This document shows, in pieces, positions 42,242-51,025 of a stretch of 59,897 nt of DNA. How positions within the stretch are numbered: position 1 is the first letter of the stretch; each line of letters starts with the position of its first letter. The notes beneath the pieces were generated by a model. It searched no databases and had not been told where the DNA came from. It saw only the letters and a program-made list of their open reading frames with translations. The stretch is from assembly GCF_019711515.1 (NCBI RefSeq), contig NZ_JAIGNO010000014.1:1-59897 (forward strand), in the 5' to 3' direction. The translations under genes were made by a program, and so were the position numbers. This DNA comes from Qipengyuania qiaonensis. GTDB lineage: Bacteria > Pseudomonadota > Alphaproteobacteria > Sphingomonadales > Sphingomonadaceae.

Positions 42242-43240
42242 TCCGCGCGATGAGTCGGTGCGACGGGGATTTTCGGGGCGAAAAACCCACAACCGCTCAT
42301 TGTCCAAATCTTCGGTCTGGGCTTGGATGCCCGACACGTTGGATTTCTTGTTATCGACCAGAATGGCTGCCAGATTGGCAGCATCGCCCTGATCCAAGTC
42401 CTTCCCGAAGCGGCGGAAGATCGCCCGGATCACGCCACCCCGAATGAGCGTATCGGCGAGACCCGTTCGCAGAGCGGCGTAGCGCGCGACCGAACCCTCC
42501 ACAGTGACGGATTCGGAATATTCGCGGTCAATCATCCACTCAATCGTATCGTTGGCCTCGGACAGCAGCCTAGCACTGCGCTCGATGGCCGGGATGTCGA
42601 GCCAGTCGGAGTCGGCGAGTACATGCCGCATCCTCACACGATCGAACCGATCGTCGTGGTTCGACGGATCGTCCACTGCCAGCCAACGCCGGTCGGCGAC
42701 GATCTTGGCAAGTTCGCTCCGCCGCCAGCGCAGCAGTGGCCGTATCAGGCGTATGGAAACGTCTGGGAGCGTGCCAAGCGCGCGGATCGATGACAGGCCG
42801 GCAAGGCCACTTCCGCGATTGAGCCGCATCAGAAATGTTTCGGCCTGGTCGTCCATCTGGTGCGCGGTCGCGAGACCTTGAAGGTCGTGTTCCCGAGCCC
42901 ATTCGCCCAATGCAGTGTAGCGTGCGTTTCGGGCCATCTGCTGTATGTTTCCGCGCGGAATTGTGACACGCAGCGTTGTGTGCACCACGCCGATTTCGGC
43001 ACAATATCGAGAAACCAGCTCGGCCTCGCTAGCACTTTCCGGACGTAGGCCATGATCGACCGTCGCCGCCTCGACACGCCCCGGCAACGCAGCTTGCGCC
43101 AGCAACAAAAGCGCCAGACTGTCCCCGCCGCCCGAGACAGCAAGCCCCAAATTCGAACCGGCCATATCGACATATGGCCAAAGCGGCGCGAGATCGCCTC
43201 GGAAGCGCTCGATCAGCTGTGGATCGATCTGCCCGTCAAT
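42233..43240 (-). CDS. tilS: tRNA(Ile)-lysidine synthase, probably starting at a rare ATT codon
   Basis: A 335-residue enzyme (from the proposed start) that uses ATP to turn C34 of tRNA-Ile2 into lysidine, so that it reads AUA. The PP-loop motif is S-G-G-G-D-S, and A-T-V-D-H-G-L-R and A-H-Q-M-D-D-Q-A-E-T are typical. The first ATG (43165) lies only nine residues before the PP-loop, but the same frame continues upstream through I-E-R-F-R-G-D-L-A-P-L-W-P, which fits the usual N-terminus. No ATG, GTG or TTG occurs there. ATT at 43240-43238 has AGGTGA six bases upstream and overlaps the previous stop. The start is inferred; the gene itself is certain. Confidence 0.93.
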   Translation of the reverse strand: MDGQIDPQLIERFRGDLAPLWPYVDMAGSNLGLAVSGGGDSLALLLLAQAALPGRVEAATVDHGLRPESASEAELVSRYCAEIGVVHTTLRVTIPRGNIQQMARNARYTALGEWAREHDLQGLATAHQMDDQAETFLMRLNRGSGLAGLSSIRALGTLPDVSIRLIRPLLRWRRSELAKIVADRRWLAVDDPSNHDDRFDRVRMRHVLADSDWLDIPAIERSARLLSEANDTIEWMIDREYSESVTVEGSVARYAALRTGLADTLIRGGVIRAIFRRFGKDLDQGDAANLAAILVDNKKSNVSGIQAQTEDLDNERLWVFRPENPRRTDSSRGSD

Positions 43241-44144
43241 TGCACTTCACCTTGCTACGGTTGGCCTCGTACTGGCTCTGCAAGCGGCCCGAAGCCAGTG
43301 CCGGGTAGGTTTCGGAAAATTCAGCCAGCGCAATGCATGCGCGCGACGTATCTTTCATCGCGATCATGGTTTCGGCCAGATAGAGCAAGCTGTCCCCTGC
43401 GCGGGCACCGGTCTTGTCCTCCTGATAGTTTTTCAGGAACCACGGTGCCGCTTCCTTGGCCTTGCCATCGTCGAGATAGGCGCGGCCCAGAAGGTTACGA
43501 CCATAGGTCGCTCGCCAATGTTTGGGATTCTGTTCGACGAACATGGTAAGCTGTTGCTGGGCCTCGGGATAAAGCCGGGCTTCCCACAAACGGAAACCAT
43601 AGGAATACTCGTCGTCCGCCGCGTCATCGGTCTGCGGCTTGGCAATGCCCTGAACCGCAGCCAGGCGTTCTGGGCTAGGTCCTGCGGGCTTCGCCGGGGT
43701 AACGGAGCGTGTAGCGCCGCTGGTCGGCGCAGGCGTCACGGCCGGAACAGGGGTCAAAACACTGCCAGAAGCGCCGGCGCTTTCCAGCGTTTCGATCCGT
43801 TCGGTTAGCAATCGAATCGTATTGGTGTTTTCCTCGTTCAGCGCGGTCTGTCGCTGGAGCTGCGTTTCCAACGCGTCGAGACGCGTGAGGATATCGGTCA
43901 CCGCAGTCGTCGATGTAGTCGGGGCAGCCGGACGGGTGCTGGGTTCAGCACTGATTTCCGGCTCGAAGAACCGCCCATCGCCCCCGGGGAAAACCTTGCG
44001 TTGCAAAGCGCGCACTTCCGCTTCGAGGCGGCGCAGACGCGCTTCGTCATTGCCGTCCTGCGGCAGGACCGGTGTCGACGTGGCCAGCAATGCAAGGCCC
44101 GCACCCAGAAGAGATAGGTGACGGCTGAACGATCCGAAGGTCAT
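43236..44144 (-). CDS. CpoB/YbgF-like exported TPR protein
   Basis: A 302-residue periplasmic protein. A signal peptide (L-L-G-A-G-L-A-L-L-A-T-S-T-P-V-L-P) is followed by a coiled-coil region (about 33-50 and 84-120, leucine-rich heptads), a Pro/Thr-rich linker, and a C-terminal part (from about 175) of TPR-like helices: Y-S-Y-G-F-R-L-W-E-A-R-L-Y-P-E-A-Q-Q-Q-L, then G-R-A-Y-L-D-D-G-K-A-K-E-A-A. This coiled coil plus TPR plan is that of YbgF/CpoB, which coordinates peptidoglycan synthesis with the Tol-Pal system. The tol-pal genes are not nearby, so the assignment is by architecture. Confidence 0.72.
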   Translation of the reverse strand: MTFGSFSRHLSLLGAGLALLATSTPVLPQDGNDEARLRRLEAEVRALQRKVFPGGDGRFFEPEISAEPSTRPAAPTTSTTAVTDILTRLDALETQLQRQTALNEENTNTIRLLTERIETLESAGASGSVLTPVPAVTPAPTSGATRSVTPAKPAGPSPERLAAVQGIAKPQTDDAADDEYSYGFRLWEARLYPEAQQQLTMFVEQNPKHWRATYGRNLLGRAYLDDGKAKEAAPWFLKNYQEDKTGARAGDSLLYLAETMIAMKDTSRACIALAEFSETYPALASGRLQSQYEANRSKVKCN

Positions 44145-44247
44145 CGGGAGGCTCCTGATGGAATATCCGTAGTTGTAAAAAGTGGACTAGGGCCGCGATC
44201 CTGTCGAGGCCATGAAGGAGCTTATCCCCTCCCGGCAGAACGACGTG

Positions 44248-45063
44248 TCAGCCGCCGTTGGCGGCGGGCTGTTCGGCGCGGGCAAGCAATGCTTCCGCAG
44301 TGACTGGCACATCCTTGACGATTTCGTCTTCTTCCGAAAGTTTCGGAACAGCGCGGCCACCTACGGTTATGGCCAGTGCGTAGGGCCGCCCTGTCCAGAC
44401 CTGCGGCCCATCGGCATCGGCAGGAATTGTGAAGCTATCCCCCTCTGCCATTTGGGCTTCGAACAGCCGTTCACCATTCGCGTCGTAGAACTTGACCCAG
44501 GTATCATCCATTTCACTGGTGAAAATTACTGGCCCGACAGCCGTAGCCGCTGTGGCCTGTGCAGGAGCGGCATCGGTTTGTCGCGCTTCAGCCGCAACCT
44601 GCTCTTTCGGGTCCTGCAGTGCAGCAGGCCCAAGGCCGGGCGAAAAATAACTGGAGTAGAAGGCGTAGATGCCGCCAATCAAAAGCACCGCCGCAAGAAG
44701 CGCGAACCAGGCCAGCCCACGCCCGGGCACACGCGTCGGATCGCCCGGTTCGAATTTCGCCGGGGCGGCGCTGCGTTCGCCACCATCGGCCAGCTCCATG
44801 CGAACCTGATCGACAATTTCCTTTTCGTCGAGACCGACGAGACGCGCATAGGTTCGTGAAAACCCGACTGCGTATGTCCGTGCAGGAAGGTCGAAGAGCG
44901 ACCCATTTTCGATGGTCAGCAGGTGGCGTTGCGGAATACGCGTTTCAGCGGCGACCTGCGCAATATCTAGCCCCGCCTGCTCACGTGCTTGCTTGAGCCG
45001 CTTGCCCACGCCTCCAGCAGCGGTGGTGGCCGGTTCCTGTTCAAGAGTTTCTTCGTCGCTCAT
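44248..45063 (-). CDS. RodZ-like helix-turn-helix membrane protein (DUF4115)
   Basis: A 271-residue protein with an N-terminal XRE-like helix-turn-helix (about 19-85: L-K-Q-A-R-E-Q-A-G-L-D-I-A-Q-V-A, then P-Q-R-H-L-L-T-I-E-N-G). One transmembrane helix follows (about 116-135), then an Ala/Gln-rich linker and a C-terminal DUF4115 domain starting F-T-S-E-M-D-D-T-W-V-K-F. This is the layout of RodZ, which links MreB to the cell envelope and so helps set cell shape. ATG 45063 was chosen because GGGGA lies just upstream. It sits between ptsP and the CpoB-like gene on the same strand. Confidence 0.85.
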   Translation of the reverse strand: MSDEETLEQEPATTAAGGVGKRLKQAREQAGLDIAQVAAETRIPQRHLLTIENGSLFDLPARTYAVGFSRTYARLVGLDEKEIVDQVRMELADGGERSAAPAKFEPGDPTRVPGRGLAWFALLAAVLLIGGIYAFYSSYFSPGLGPAALQDPKEQVAAEARQTDAAPAQATAATAVGPVIFTSEMDDTWVKFYDANGERLFEAQMAEGDSFTIPADADGPQVWTGRPYALAITVGGRAVPKLSEEDEIVKDVPVTAEALLARAEQPAANGG

Positions 45064-45204
45064 GCGATCCCCGAATAGTACGATCCCGCGGGTCTGCCGC
45101 TTGTTGTCTTGACGCACGCAAAGCGAACCTACGCGGCGCCTGTCAAGTACCCATCATATCACATATACTAGCTGCCGACGAAAAGAGGCCGTTTCGCGAC
45201 GAAG

Positions 45205-47475
45205 TCAGTCGGTTTCGATATCGCGCTCACCAGCCCATTTTTGCAGTTCGGATCGCAAACCTGGGGGCGGTGAAGCGAGCAATCGGCTCATAAACTCGGT
45301 AAGTTCGCGCAAATCAACCTTGCGGATGAGTTCCTTGATCGGCCCGATTGCGGCCGGTGTGATGGATAGGCGTCGATATCCGATGCCGAGCAGAGCCAGC
45401 GCCTCGAGCCGCCGTCCGCCCATTTCGCCGCAGACCCCCAGCTTGATATCGTGGCCGGCGAGCGTTTGCGACACGCGCGACAGGTATCTCAGGATCGCCG
45501 GGCTTAGCCAGTCGTAGCGTTCTGCCAGCTTTGGATTGGCACGATCTGCAGCAAACAGGAACTGGGTGAGATCGTTGGTACCGACCGAGATGAAGGACAG
45601 TTTCGGAATCAGCAGGTCCAGTACGTCGGCCAGAGCCGGTACTTCGAGCATACAGCCATATTCTATCGCTTCGGGGACGATCTTGCGTCGTTCGCGGAGG
45701 AATTTCAGCTGGTCTTCGAAGACCTTCTTGCCTGCTTCGAATTCCCACGGCTCGCTGACCATGGGGAACATGACCGAAAGGGAACGCCCGGCAGCCGCCT
45801 CCAGCAGCGCCCTGGCCTGAGCTTTCAGCAGCCCTTCGCGTTCGAGTGAAAGCCGCAGCGCACGCCAGCCCATGGCCGGATTCTCATCCCGCTCAGCCAC
45901 CGCATTGTCGAGATAGGGCACAGCCTTGTCGCCGCCGATATCGACCGTGCGAAAGACAACCGGCTTGTCACCTGCAGCATCGAGCACATCGCGGTAGAGC
46001 CGCATCTGCCGATCGCGCTGAGGCAGGGTCGACGAAACGAGGAACTGGAATTCCGTGCGAAACAGCCCCACCCCATCGGCACCGCTCATTGCCAGCGAGC
46101 TCATGTCGTCCCGCAGACCGGCGTTCATCATCACGGTAATGCGGGTGCCATCTCGGGTAAACGGTTCGACGTCGCGAAGCTCGGCATAAGCGGCCTGCTT
46201 TTCGCGCGTCTTGGCAAAGCGTGTTTCGAAGGCTTCGAGAACCTGCTGGTTGGGTCGCAGCGTGACCCTTCCCCTGTCGGAGTCGAGGATTACCTCGTCG
46301 CCCTCTGCCACCCGGGAGCGGATACCGGTCACCCGTCCCAGAACGGGGACGCCCATCGCTCGCGCAACGATAACCACATGCGCGGTAAGTGACCCTTCTT
46401 CGAGAACAACGCCCTTCAGCCGCCGCCGATCGTATTCCAGCAGTTCCGCCGGACCGAGGTTGCGCGCGAACAATATGGCATCGCGCCTGAGGCCCTGCGT
46501 CGCAGCCGTGCCGAGCTGGCCGGAAACGATGCGCAACAGTCGGTTCGACAGGTCTTCGAGATCGTGCATGCGATCCGCAAGCAGCGGATCGTCTATCTCC
46601 CGCATGCGCATCCGTGTTCGTTGCTGAACCCGCTCGATCGCAGCCTCGGCGGTCAGACCGCTGTCGATCGCCTCGTTGATGCGGCGGCTCCAGCCCTCGT
46701 CATAGGCGAACATCTTGTATGTCTCGAGAACCTCGACATGTTCGCCGCCCTTGCCGAATTCGGGCTCCTTGCCGAGCGCATCGATCTGATCGCGCATCTT
46801 GTCGAATGCGCGATAGACCCGCTGGCGTTCGGCCTCGATATCCTCGGCCACAACCTGATCGATTTCGATCCGCGGCTGGTGAAACACCGCTTGGCCTGCC
46901 GCCAGGCCCTTCACCAGTGTCAAACCTTCAAGCACGTCGTTCTCGTTATGCGCGATTTCGAGGTCGATCTGCTCCTGATCGTCGACGAGTTCCTTGTGTG
47001 CGATCAGCTCCGACAGGACCATGGCTGTAGTCTGCAGCGCTTCAATCTCGACATCTTCGTACCGACGTGGATCGACATGCTGAACGCACAGCACACCCAC
47101 CGCACGCTCACGATAGACGATCGGCACACCGGCGAAGGAATGGAACTTTTCCTCTCCCGTTTCAGGGCGATAGGCGAAGTCTGGATGAGCCTTGGCTTCG
47201 GCCAGGTTCAGCGTTTCGATATTCTCGGCTATCGTGCCGGTAAGGCCCTCGCCCACGGCAAGGCGCGTTACGTGGACAGCTTCCGGATTGAGGCCCTGCG
47301 TCGCATAAAGCTCCAGCGCGCCTTCTCGAAGCAGGTATATCGAACACACCTCGCTCGACAGGCTTTCCGCAATGATCTCTACCACCCGGTCCAGTTTATG
47401 CTGCGCATGAGTACGTCCAGCCATGATCTCGTGCAGGCGGGTAAGGATCTGACGGGCGGATGCTGCAGCTGACAT
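45205..47475 (-). CDS. ptsP: Phosphoenolpyruvate--protein phosphotransferase PtsP (enzyme I-Ntr)
   Basis: A 756-residue protein. An N-terminal GAF domain (about 1-165) senses the signal, which is glutamine or alpha-ketoglutarate in studied homologues. A PEP-utiliser N-domain and the phospho-His domain (His in G-S-L-T-A-H-V-V-I-V-A-R-A-M-G-V-P) follow. The C-terminal TIM-barrel has F-R-T-E-F-Q-F, F-R-T-V-D-I-G-G-D-K and the active-site Cys in G-V-C-G-E-M-G. It passes phosphate from PEP to NPr, starting the nitrogen PTS. Here the His context is L-T-A-H rather than the commoner R-T-S-H, a normal variant in alphaproteobacterial PtsP. Confidence 0.95.
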   Translation of the reverse strand: MSAAASARQILTRLHEIMAGRTHAQHKLDRVVEIIAESLSSEVCSIYLLREGALELYATQGLNPEAVHVTRLAVGEGLTGTIAENIETLNLAEAKAHPDFAYRPETGEEKFHSFAGVPIVYRERAVGVLCVQHVDPRRYEDVEIEALQTTAMVLSELIAHKELVDDQEQIDLEIAHNENDVLEGLTLVKGLAAGQAVFHQPRIEIDQVVAEDIEAERQRVYRAFDKMRDQIDALGKEPEFGKGGEHVEVLETYKMFAYDEGWSRRINEAIDSGLTAEAAIERVQQRTRMRMREIDDPLLADRMHDLEDLSNRLLRIVSGQLGTAATQGLRRDAILFARNLGPAELLEYDRRRLKGVVLEEGSLTAHVVIVARAMGVPVLGRVTGIRSRVAEGDEVILDSDRGRVTLRPNQQVLEAFETRFAKTREKQAAYAELRDVEPFTRDGTRITVMMNAGLRDDMSSLAMSGADGVGLFRTEFQFLVSSTLPQRDRQMRLYRDVLDAAGDKPVVFRTVDIGGDKAVPYLDNAVAERDENPAMGWRALRLSLEREGLLKAQARALLEAAAGRSLSVMFPMVSEPWEFEAGKKVFEDQLKFLRERRKIVPEAIEYGCMLEVPALADVLDLLIPKLSFISVGTNDLTQFLFAADRANPKLAERYDWLSPAILRYLSRVSQTLAGHDIKLGVCGEMGGRRLEALALLGIGYRRLSITPAAIGPIKELIRKVDLRELTEFMSRLLASPPPGLRSELQKWAGERDIETD

Positions 47476-47511
47476 GCTTGCAGCCTATAGCAAATATGTC
47501 GGAGGGCGGAA

Positions 47512-47530
47512 GCGGGGCGCAAGGCCCCGC
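47512..47530. terminator. GC-rich hairpin between ptsP and a DUF465 gene
   Basis: GCGGGGC (47512-47518) and GCCCCGC (47524-47530) form a perfect seven-base stem around GCAAG. It sits between the 3' end of the DUF465 gene and the ptsP start, so it could end the DUF465 message on the minus strand. A run of Cs rather than Ts follows on the plus strand. Confidence 0.35.
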
Positions 47531-47546
47531 CCCCCGTTGGTTGTCG

Positions 47547-47702
47547 TCAGCAGGAAGCGAGAGCTTCCTTGATACGAAGCTTCTGCTTCTTGATTTGCTG
47601 GATCATCGCGATGTCGGGCGAAGGCCGGATCTGTTCCTGATGCAGGCGGGCCTCGAGCCCGGCATGCTTGGCTTTGAGCGCATCGACATGGGATGATTGC
47701 AT
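47547..47702 (-). CDS. DUF465 (YdcH-like) small protein
   Basis: A 51-residue helical protein. H-V-D-A-L-K-A-K-H-A-G-L-E-A-R-L-H-Q-E and I-Q-Q-I-K-K-Q-K-L-R-I-K-E-A-L form two antiparallel helices, the DUF465 pattern, in which a conserved K-K-x-K-L-x-x-K-D/E stretch ends the protein. ATG 47702 has AGGAGA about seven bases upstream. It is divergent from a second DUF465 gene 166 bases away. Function is unknown; sphingomonads often keep such genes near ptsP. Confidence 0.85.
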   Translation of the reverse strand: MQSSHVDALKAKHAGLEARLHQEQIRPSPDIAMIQQIKKQKLRIKEALASC

Positions 47703-47868
47703 CGGATTGTCTCCTTCACGGTTGTTCGACCCCCGGGAGCGACTCGTGTGCTTGTGCGGCACGGGCCGCTGGAAGAGCATCAAACCACAGGAATGCCAAT
47801 TTACAAAGGGGCATCTTGCAGGCATGCGGCAGGCCGGTGGTATGGGGCGATTTTCCGGGAAGGTCGGC

Positions 47869-48078
47869 GTGAACGAACAGGAACTGCGCAAGAGGCTGCA
47901 ATTGCTCCGCAGCGAACACCGCGATCTCGATGTTGCGATCGCCGCGCTGACCGAAGCCGGCGACCAGCGCGGATTCGTCGATCAGTTGCAGATGGCCCGG
48001 CTGAAGAAGCGTAAGTTGGCGCTGAAAGACCGGATAGCGGCGATCGAAGATGTCCTGCTGCCGGACATTATCGCCTAA
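47869..48078 (+). CDS. DUF465 (YdcH-like) small protein
   Basis: A 69-residue two-helix protein of the same family as its divergent neighbour: L-R-S-E-H-R-D-L-D-V-A-I-A-A-L-T and then M-A-R-L-K-K-R-K-L-A-L-K-D-R-I-A-A-I-E. The start was put at GTG 47869, with GGAAGG seven bases upstream, because the family match begins there. ATG 47842 in the same frame is an alternative that would add nine residues. The pair of DUF465 genes and DUF1465 form a conserved small block in this order of bacteria. Confidence 0.78.
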   Translation: MNEQELRKRLQLLRSEHRDLDVAIAALTEAGDQRGFVDQLQMARLKKRKLALKDRIAAIEDVLLPDIIA

Positions 48079-48170
48079 TTTCGATCACCAGCACCAGTTC
48101 GCGTTTCAGCGTGAGACAGACATGGTTAATCCGCTGGAGCGATCGCTTCATTGCCATTATCCATTCGTGA

Positions 48171-48626
48171 ATGTCGCGGCGTAACATAAAAGAAGAGATC
48201 ATCGAAGATCTCTATTCCGAAGCCCTCGTGCTCGCGGACGATGCGCGTGCGGCCTTCGACCTGCGATTTCGCGAGGATGCCGGTAGTTCAGACGATCTAA
48301 CGCGCGTTGCGCTGTCAATCGAGGGGCTGCGTACGACCACAAGGCTGATGCACGTCTTGGCATGGCTGCTGAACCAGCGCGCTTTTCTGGCAGGCGAACT
48401 GTCCGAACAGCAGTTGGAGCGCTGCGGTACATTGCCGGACGAGAGCGAAGCCGATGCCGACAATCTGGCACGGCTGGAGCCGGAAACCTGCGCGCTTATC
48501 GAAGAAAGCGTACGATTATATGCCCGCGTCGCACGTCTCCATCGCGATCCGCACACTAACTCTGCTACAGACACTTCAGTCGCATCTCTGCAAGGCCGGA
48601 TCGCGCAGGCTTTCGCGGCGGGTTGA
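48171..48626 (+). CDS. DUF1465 family protein
   Basis: A 151-residue helical cytosolic protein of DUF1465, restricted largely to Alphaproteobacteria. The opening I-E-D-L-Y-S-E-A-L-V-L-A-D-D-A-R, the central E-G-L-R-T-T-T-R-L-M-H-V-L-A-W-L-L-N-Q-R-A-F-L-A-G-E-L and the final S-V-R-L-Y-A-R-V-A-R-L match the family along their whole length. Function is unknown; some relatives are reported as cell-cycle regulated. It lies 92 bases after the DUF465 gene and abuts glpK convergently, its stop directly next to that of glpK. Confidence 0.85.
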   Translation: MSRRNIKEEIIEDLYSEALVLADDARAAFDLRFREDAGSSDDLTRVALSIEGLRTTTRLMHVLAWLLNQRAFLAGELSEQQLERCGTLPDESEADADNLARLEPETCALIEESVRLYARVARLHRDPHTNSATDTSVASLQGRIAQAFAAG

Positions 48627-50090
48627 TCAGGCCACGGCAACCGCTTTGGCATAGCGAGCCAACCGTATATCCCGCTGGTCCGAACCCATCGATGGCGTAA
48701 AGGTCTTCGTAGCACTACGCATTGCCCGGACTGCGATATCCAGGCTTCCATGCATGCCGCACCCGACTGCGGCCAGGATCGCAGCGCCCAGAGCGGTGGT
48801 TTCGACAAAATCGGGCCGTTCGACTTCGATATCGAGTATGTCGGCCAGATCCTGCGCCATCCAGTCGTTGGCGCTCATCCCACCGTCGATCCTCAAACGC
48901 GACCATGGCGCACCATCGGCGGCGAAGGCCTCGGCGAGATCGTGCGTCTGGTGCGCCATCGCTTCGAGCGCCGCTCGAGCGATCTGCGCCTTTCCGCTGG
49001 CAAAACTCAAGCCTGAAATCACCCCGCGCGCATCGGGCTTCCAATGCGGTGCGCCCAGTCCCGCCAGAGCAGGCACGATCACGACTTCGCCGCTATCCTC
49101 GATCGAGCGCGCAAGGTTCTCGGTTTCTGCCGCGCTGCCGATAAGACCCAACTGATCGCGCAGATACTGGATGAGGCTTCCCGCGACGAAGCAAGCGCCT
49201 TCGATAGCGTAGGTTCGCTGCCCGCCTTCCTGAAAAAGCACGGTCCCGAGCAGGCGGTGGTCGGAACGCGGAATCTCGCGACCCTTGTTCGTCAGCACGA
49301 AGGCACCGGTGCCATAGGTCGCCTTGGTATCGCCGAAGGACAGGCAGCCCTGCCCGATCGTGGCCGACTGCTGGTCGCCGGCAAGTCCGCAGATGGGAAC
49401 TGCCATGCCCAGCCATTGCGGGTCGCATGCCGCAAGGCTGCCATGCGTATCTACCACCTCGGGCAGAGCTGTTCGCGGCACCCCGAACAGCTCGCACAGA
49501 TCGTCGTCGAACTGCGCCCCGTCCAGCGCCAACAAGAGTGTCCGGCTAGCATTGCTGGCGTCGGTCAGATGTGCGCCACCCGACAGCTTGTAGACCAGCC
49601 AGCTTTCGACCGTACCGAATGCCAGCGTGCCGTTCGCCGCAGCCGCCCGCACCGCATCGTCCTGATCGAGCATCCAGCGCATCTTGGTACCGGAGAAATA
49701 CGGGTCGAGTAGCAGGCCCGTGCGCCGCTGCACTTCCGGTTCGTGACCGTAGTCTTTCATTCCGGAACAGAATTCGCTGGTGCGTCGATCCTGCCAGACA
49801 ATCGCCCTCGCCAACGGCTCGCCCGAACTGCGGTCCCAGGCCACTACCGTTTCGCGCTGATTGGTGATGCCGATGGCGGCAATCCCGCCGGTCCTGCTGC
49901 CCATGACGTCGCGCGCGCAAGAGAGCGTCTTGTTCCAGATTTCCGCGGCATCGTGCTCCACCCAGCCGGGTTTTGGATAATGCTGGGTGAGCTCCGACTG
50001 GGCGACCGCTTCCATCGTCCCGTCGGAAGCGAAGATCATCGCTCTGGTCGAAGTGGTCCCGCAATCTAGAACGAGGATGCGATCAGCCAT
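48627..50090 (-). CDS. glpK: Glycerol kinase
   Basis: A 487-residue FGGY kinase that makes glycerol-3-phosphate from glycerol and ATP. The phosphate-1 loop D-C-G-T-T-S-T-R (9-16), the glycerol-binding R-E-T, the G-L-A-G-D-Q-Q-S-A block with its catalytic Asp, the family stretch K-A-T-Y-G-T-G-A-F, and R-I-D-G-G-M-S-A-N-D-W near the C-terminus are intact. The start was put at the ATG whose product begins M-A-D-R-I-L-V-L-D. No glpF or glpD gene is adjacent, so glycerol uptake and oxidation are encoded elsewhere. It is divergent from the metallo-beta-lactamase-fold gene. Confidence 0.95.
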   Translation of the reverse strand: MADRILVLDCGTTSTRAMIFASDGTMEAVAQSELTQHYPKPGWVEHDAAEIWNKTLSCARDVMGSRTGGIAAIGITNQRETVVAWDRSSGEPLARAIVWQDRRTSEFCSGMKDYGHEPEVQRRTGLLLDPYFSGTKMRWMLDQDDAVRAAAANGTLAFGTVESWLVYKLSGGAHLTDASNASRTLLLALDGAQFDDDLCELFGVPRTALPEVVDTHGSLAACDPQWLGMAVPICGLAGDQQSATIGQGCLSFGDTKATYGTGAFVLTNKGREIPRSDHRLLGTVLFQEGGQRTYAIEGACFVAGSLIQYLRDQLGLIGSAAETENLARSIEDSGEVVIVPALAGLGAPHWKPDARGVISGLSFASGKAQIARAALEAMAHQTHDLAEAFAADGAPWSRLRIDGGMSANDWMAQDLADILDIEVERPDFVETTALGAAILAAVGCGMHGSLDIAVRAMRSATKTFTPSMGSDQRDIRLARYAKAVAVA

Positions 50091-50152
50091 GCTCTCTCCC
50101 CTGCAAATGGCAGGAGGTGACATGGCGCACCGCAGCCCCCATATGCAAGAGC

Positions 50153-51025
50153 ATGGCAGGACCTCCTCCCAAACCTTGGCCGACCGGCGAAGCGGTACAA
50201 CTCGAGCCGCTGGTGCGGCGCGTGCTGGCGCCGAACCCCTCGCCCTATACGTATACCGGCACCCAGACCTATATCGTTGGCCTGGGGGACGGCTGTGCGG
50301 TGATCGATCCCGGACCGGACGAGGATCAGCACTTGCTCGCACTCGATACAGCGATTGGCGAGGAACACGTCTGCGCGATCATGTGTACGCATACGCACCG
50401 CGACCATTCGCCCGCTGCCAAAACGCTGGCCGCACGCACAGGCGCGCCAATCGTGGGTTGCGCGCCGCTGGTACTCGACGATACCGGCCCGCGCGCCGAT
50501 GCCGCGTTCGATCGCACCTACGAACCTGACCGGGTAATGGAAGACGGGGAGAGAATGACGGGCCCCGGCTGGACGCTGACTGCCGTGGCCACTCCAGGGC
50601 ATGTGTCGAACCATCTGTGTTTCGCGCTGGAGGAAAGCGGCGCGCTGTTCACGGGTGACCATGTGATGGGCTGGTCGACCAGCGTAGTGATCCCGCCCGA
50701 TGGGGACATGAACAATTATATAAAGAGCCTGGAAAAGCTCTACGCCCGCGACGACCGGATATTCTACCCGGCGCATGGCGAGGCGGTCGAACGGCCGCGT
50801 CAGCTGGTCCGGGGCATGATCGGCCACCGCCGCCAACGCGAAAATCAGATCGTCCGCCATCTCGGGGAAGGTCCCCACAAGGCTGCGGACTTCGTACCGA
50901 AGATGTATGGGGGCCTCGATCCGAAACTTCACAAAGCGGCGGAGATGTCGGTCACCGCGCATCTCATCGATCTGGAACAGCGCGGCCTCGTCGCCCGTTC
51001 GGGCGATGTATGGCAGACGATCTGA
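50153..51025 (+). CDS. Metallo-beta-lactamase-fold hydrolase (LACTB2-like)
   Basis: A 290-residue protein with the metal motif T-H-T-H-R-D-H-S (about 80-87), a second His in T-P-G-H-V-S-N-H and the bridging Asp in F-T-G-D-H-V-M-G-W, then H-G-E. The C-terminal winged-helix part (about 225-290) is as in LACTB2-type proteins, some of which are single-strand RNA endonucleases. ATG 50153 begins the family match; a GTG at 50117 in frame is possible. Its last 16 bases overlap the DUF4230 gene, so the two are co-transcribed. Confidence 0.85.
   Translation: MAGPPPKPWPTGEAVQLEPLVRRVLAPNPSPYTYTGTQTYIVGLGDGCAVIDPGPDEDQHLLALDTAIGEEHVCAIMCTHTHRDHSPAAKTLAARTGAPIVGCAPLVLDDTGPRADAAFDRTYEPDRVMEDGERMTGPGWTLTAVATPGHVSNHLCFALEESGALFTGDHVMGWSTSVVIPPDGDMNNYIKSLEKLYARDDRIFYPAHGEAVERPRQLVRGMIGHRRQRENQIVRHLGEGPHKAADFVPKMYGGLDPKLHKAAEMSVTAHLIDLEQRGLVARSGDVWQTI

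Noticed and set aside
44212..44859. Plus-strand frame of 215 codons opposite the RodZ-like gene
   Set aside because: Antisense to a gene with clear helix-turn-helix, membrane and DUF4115 segments; no domain of its own.
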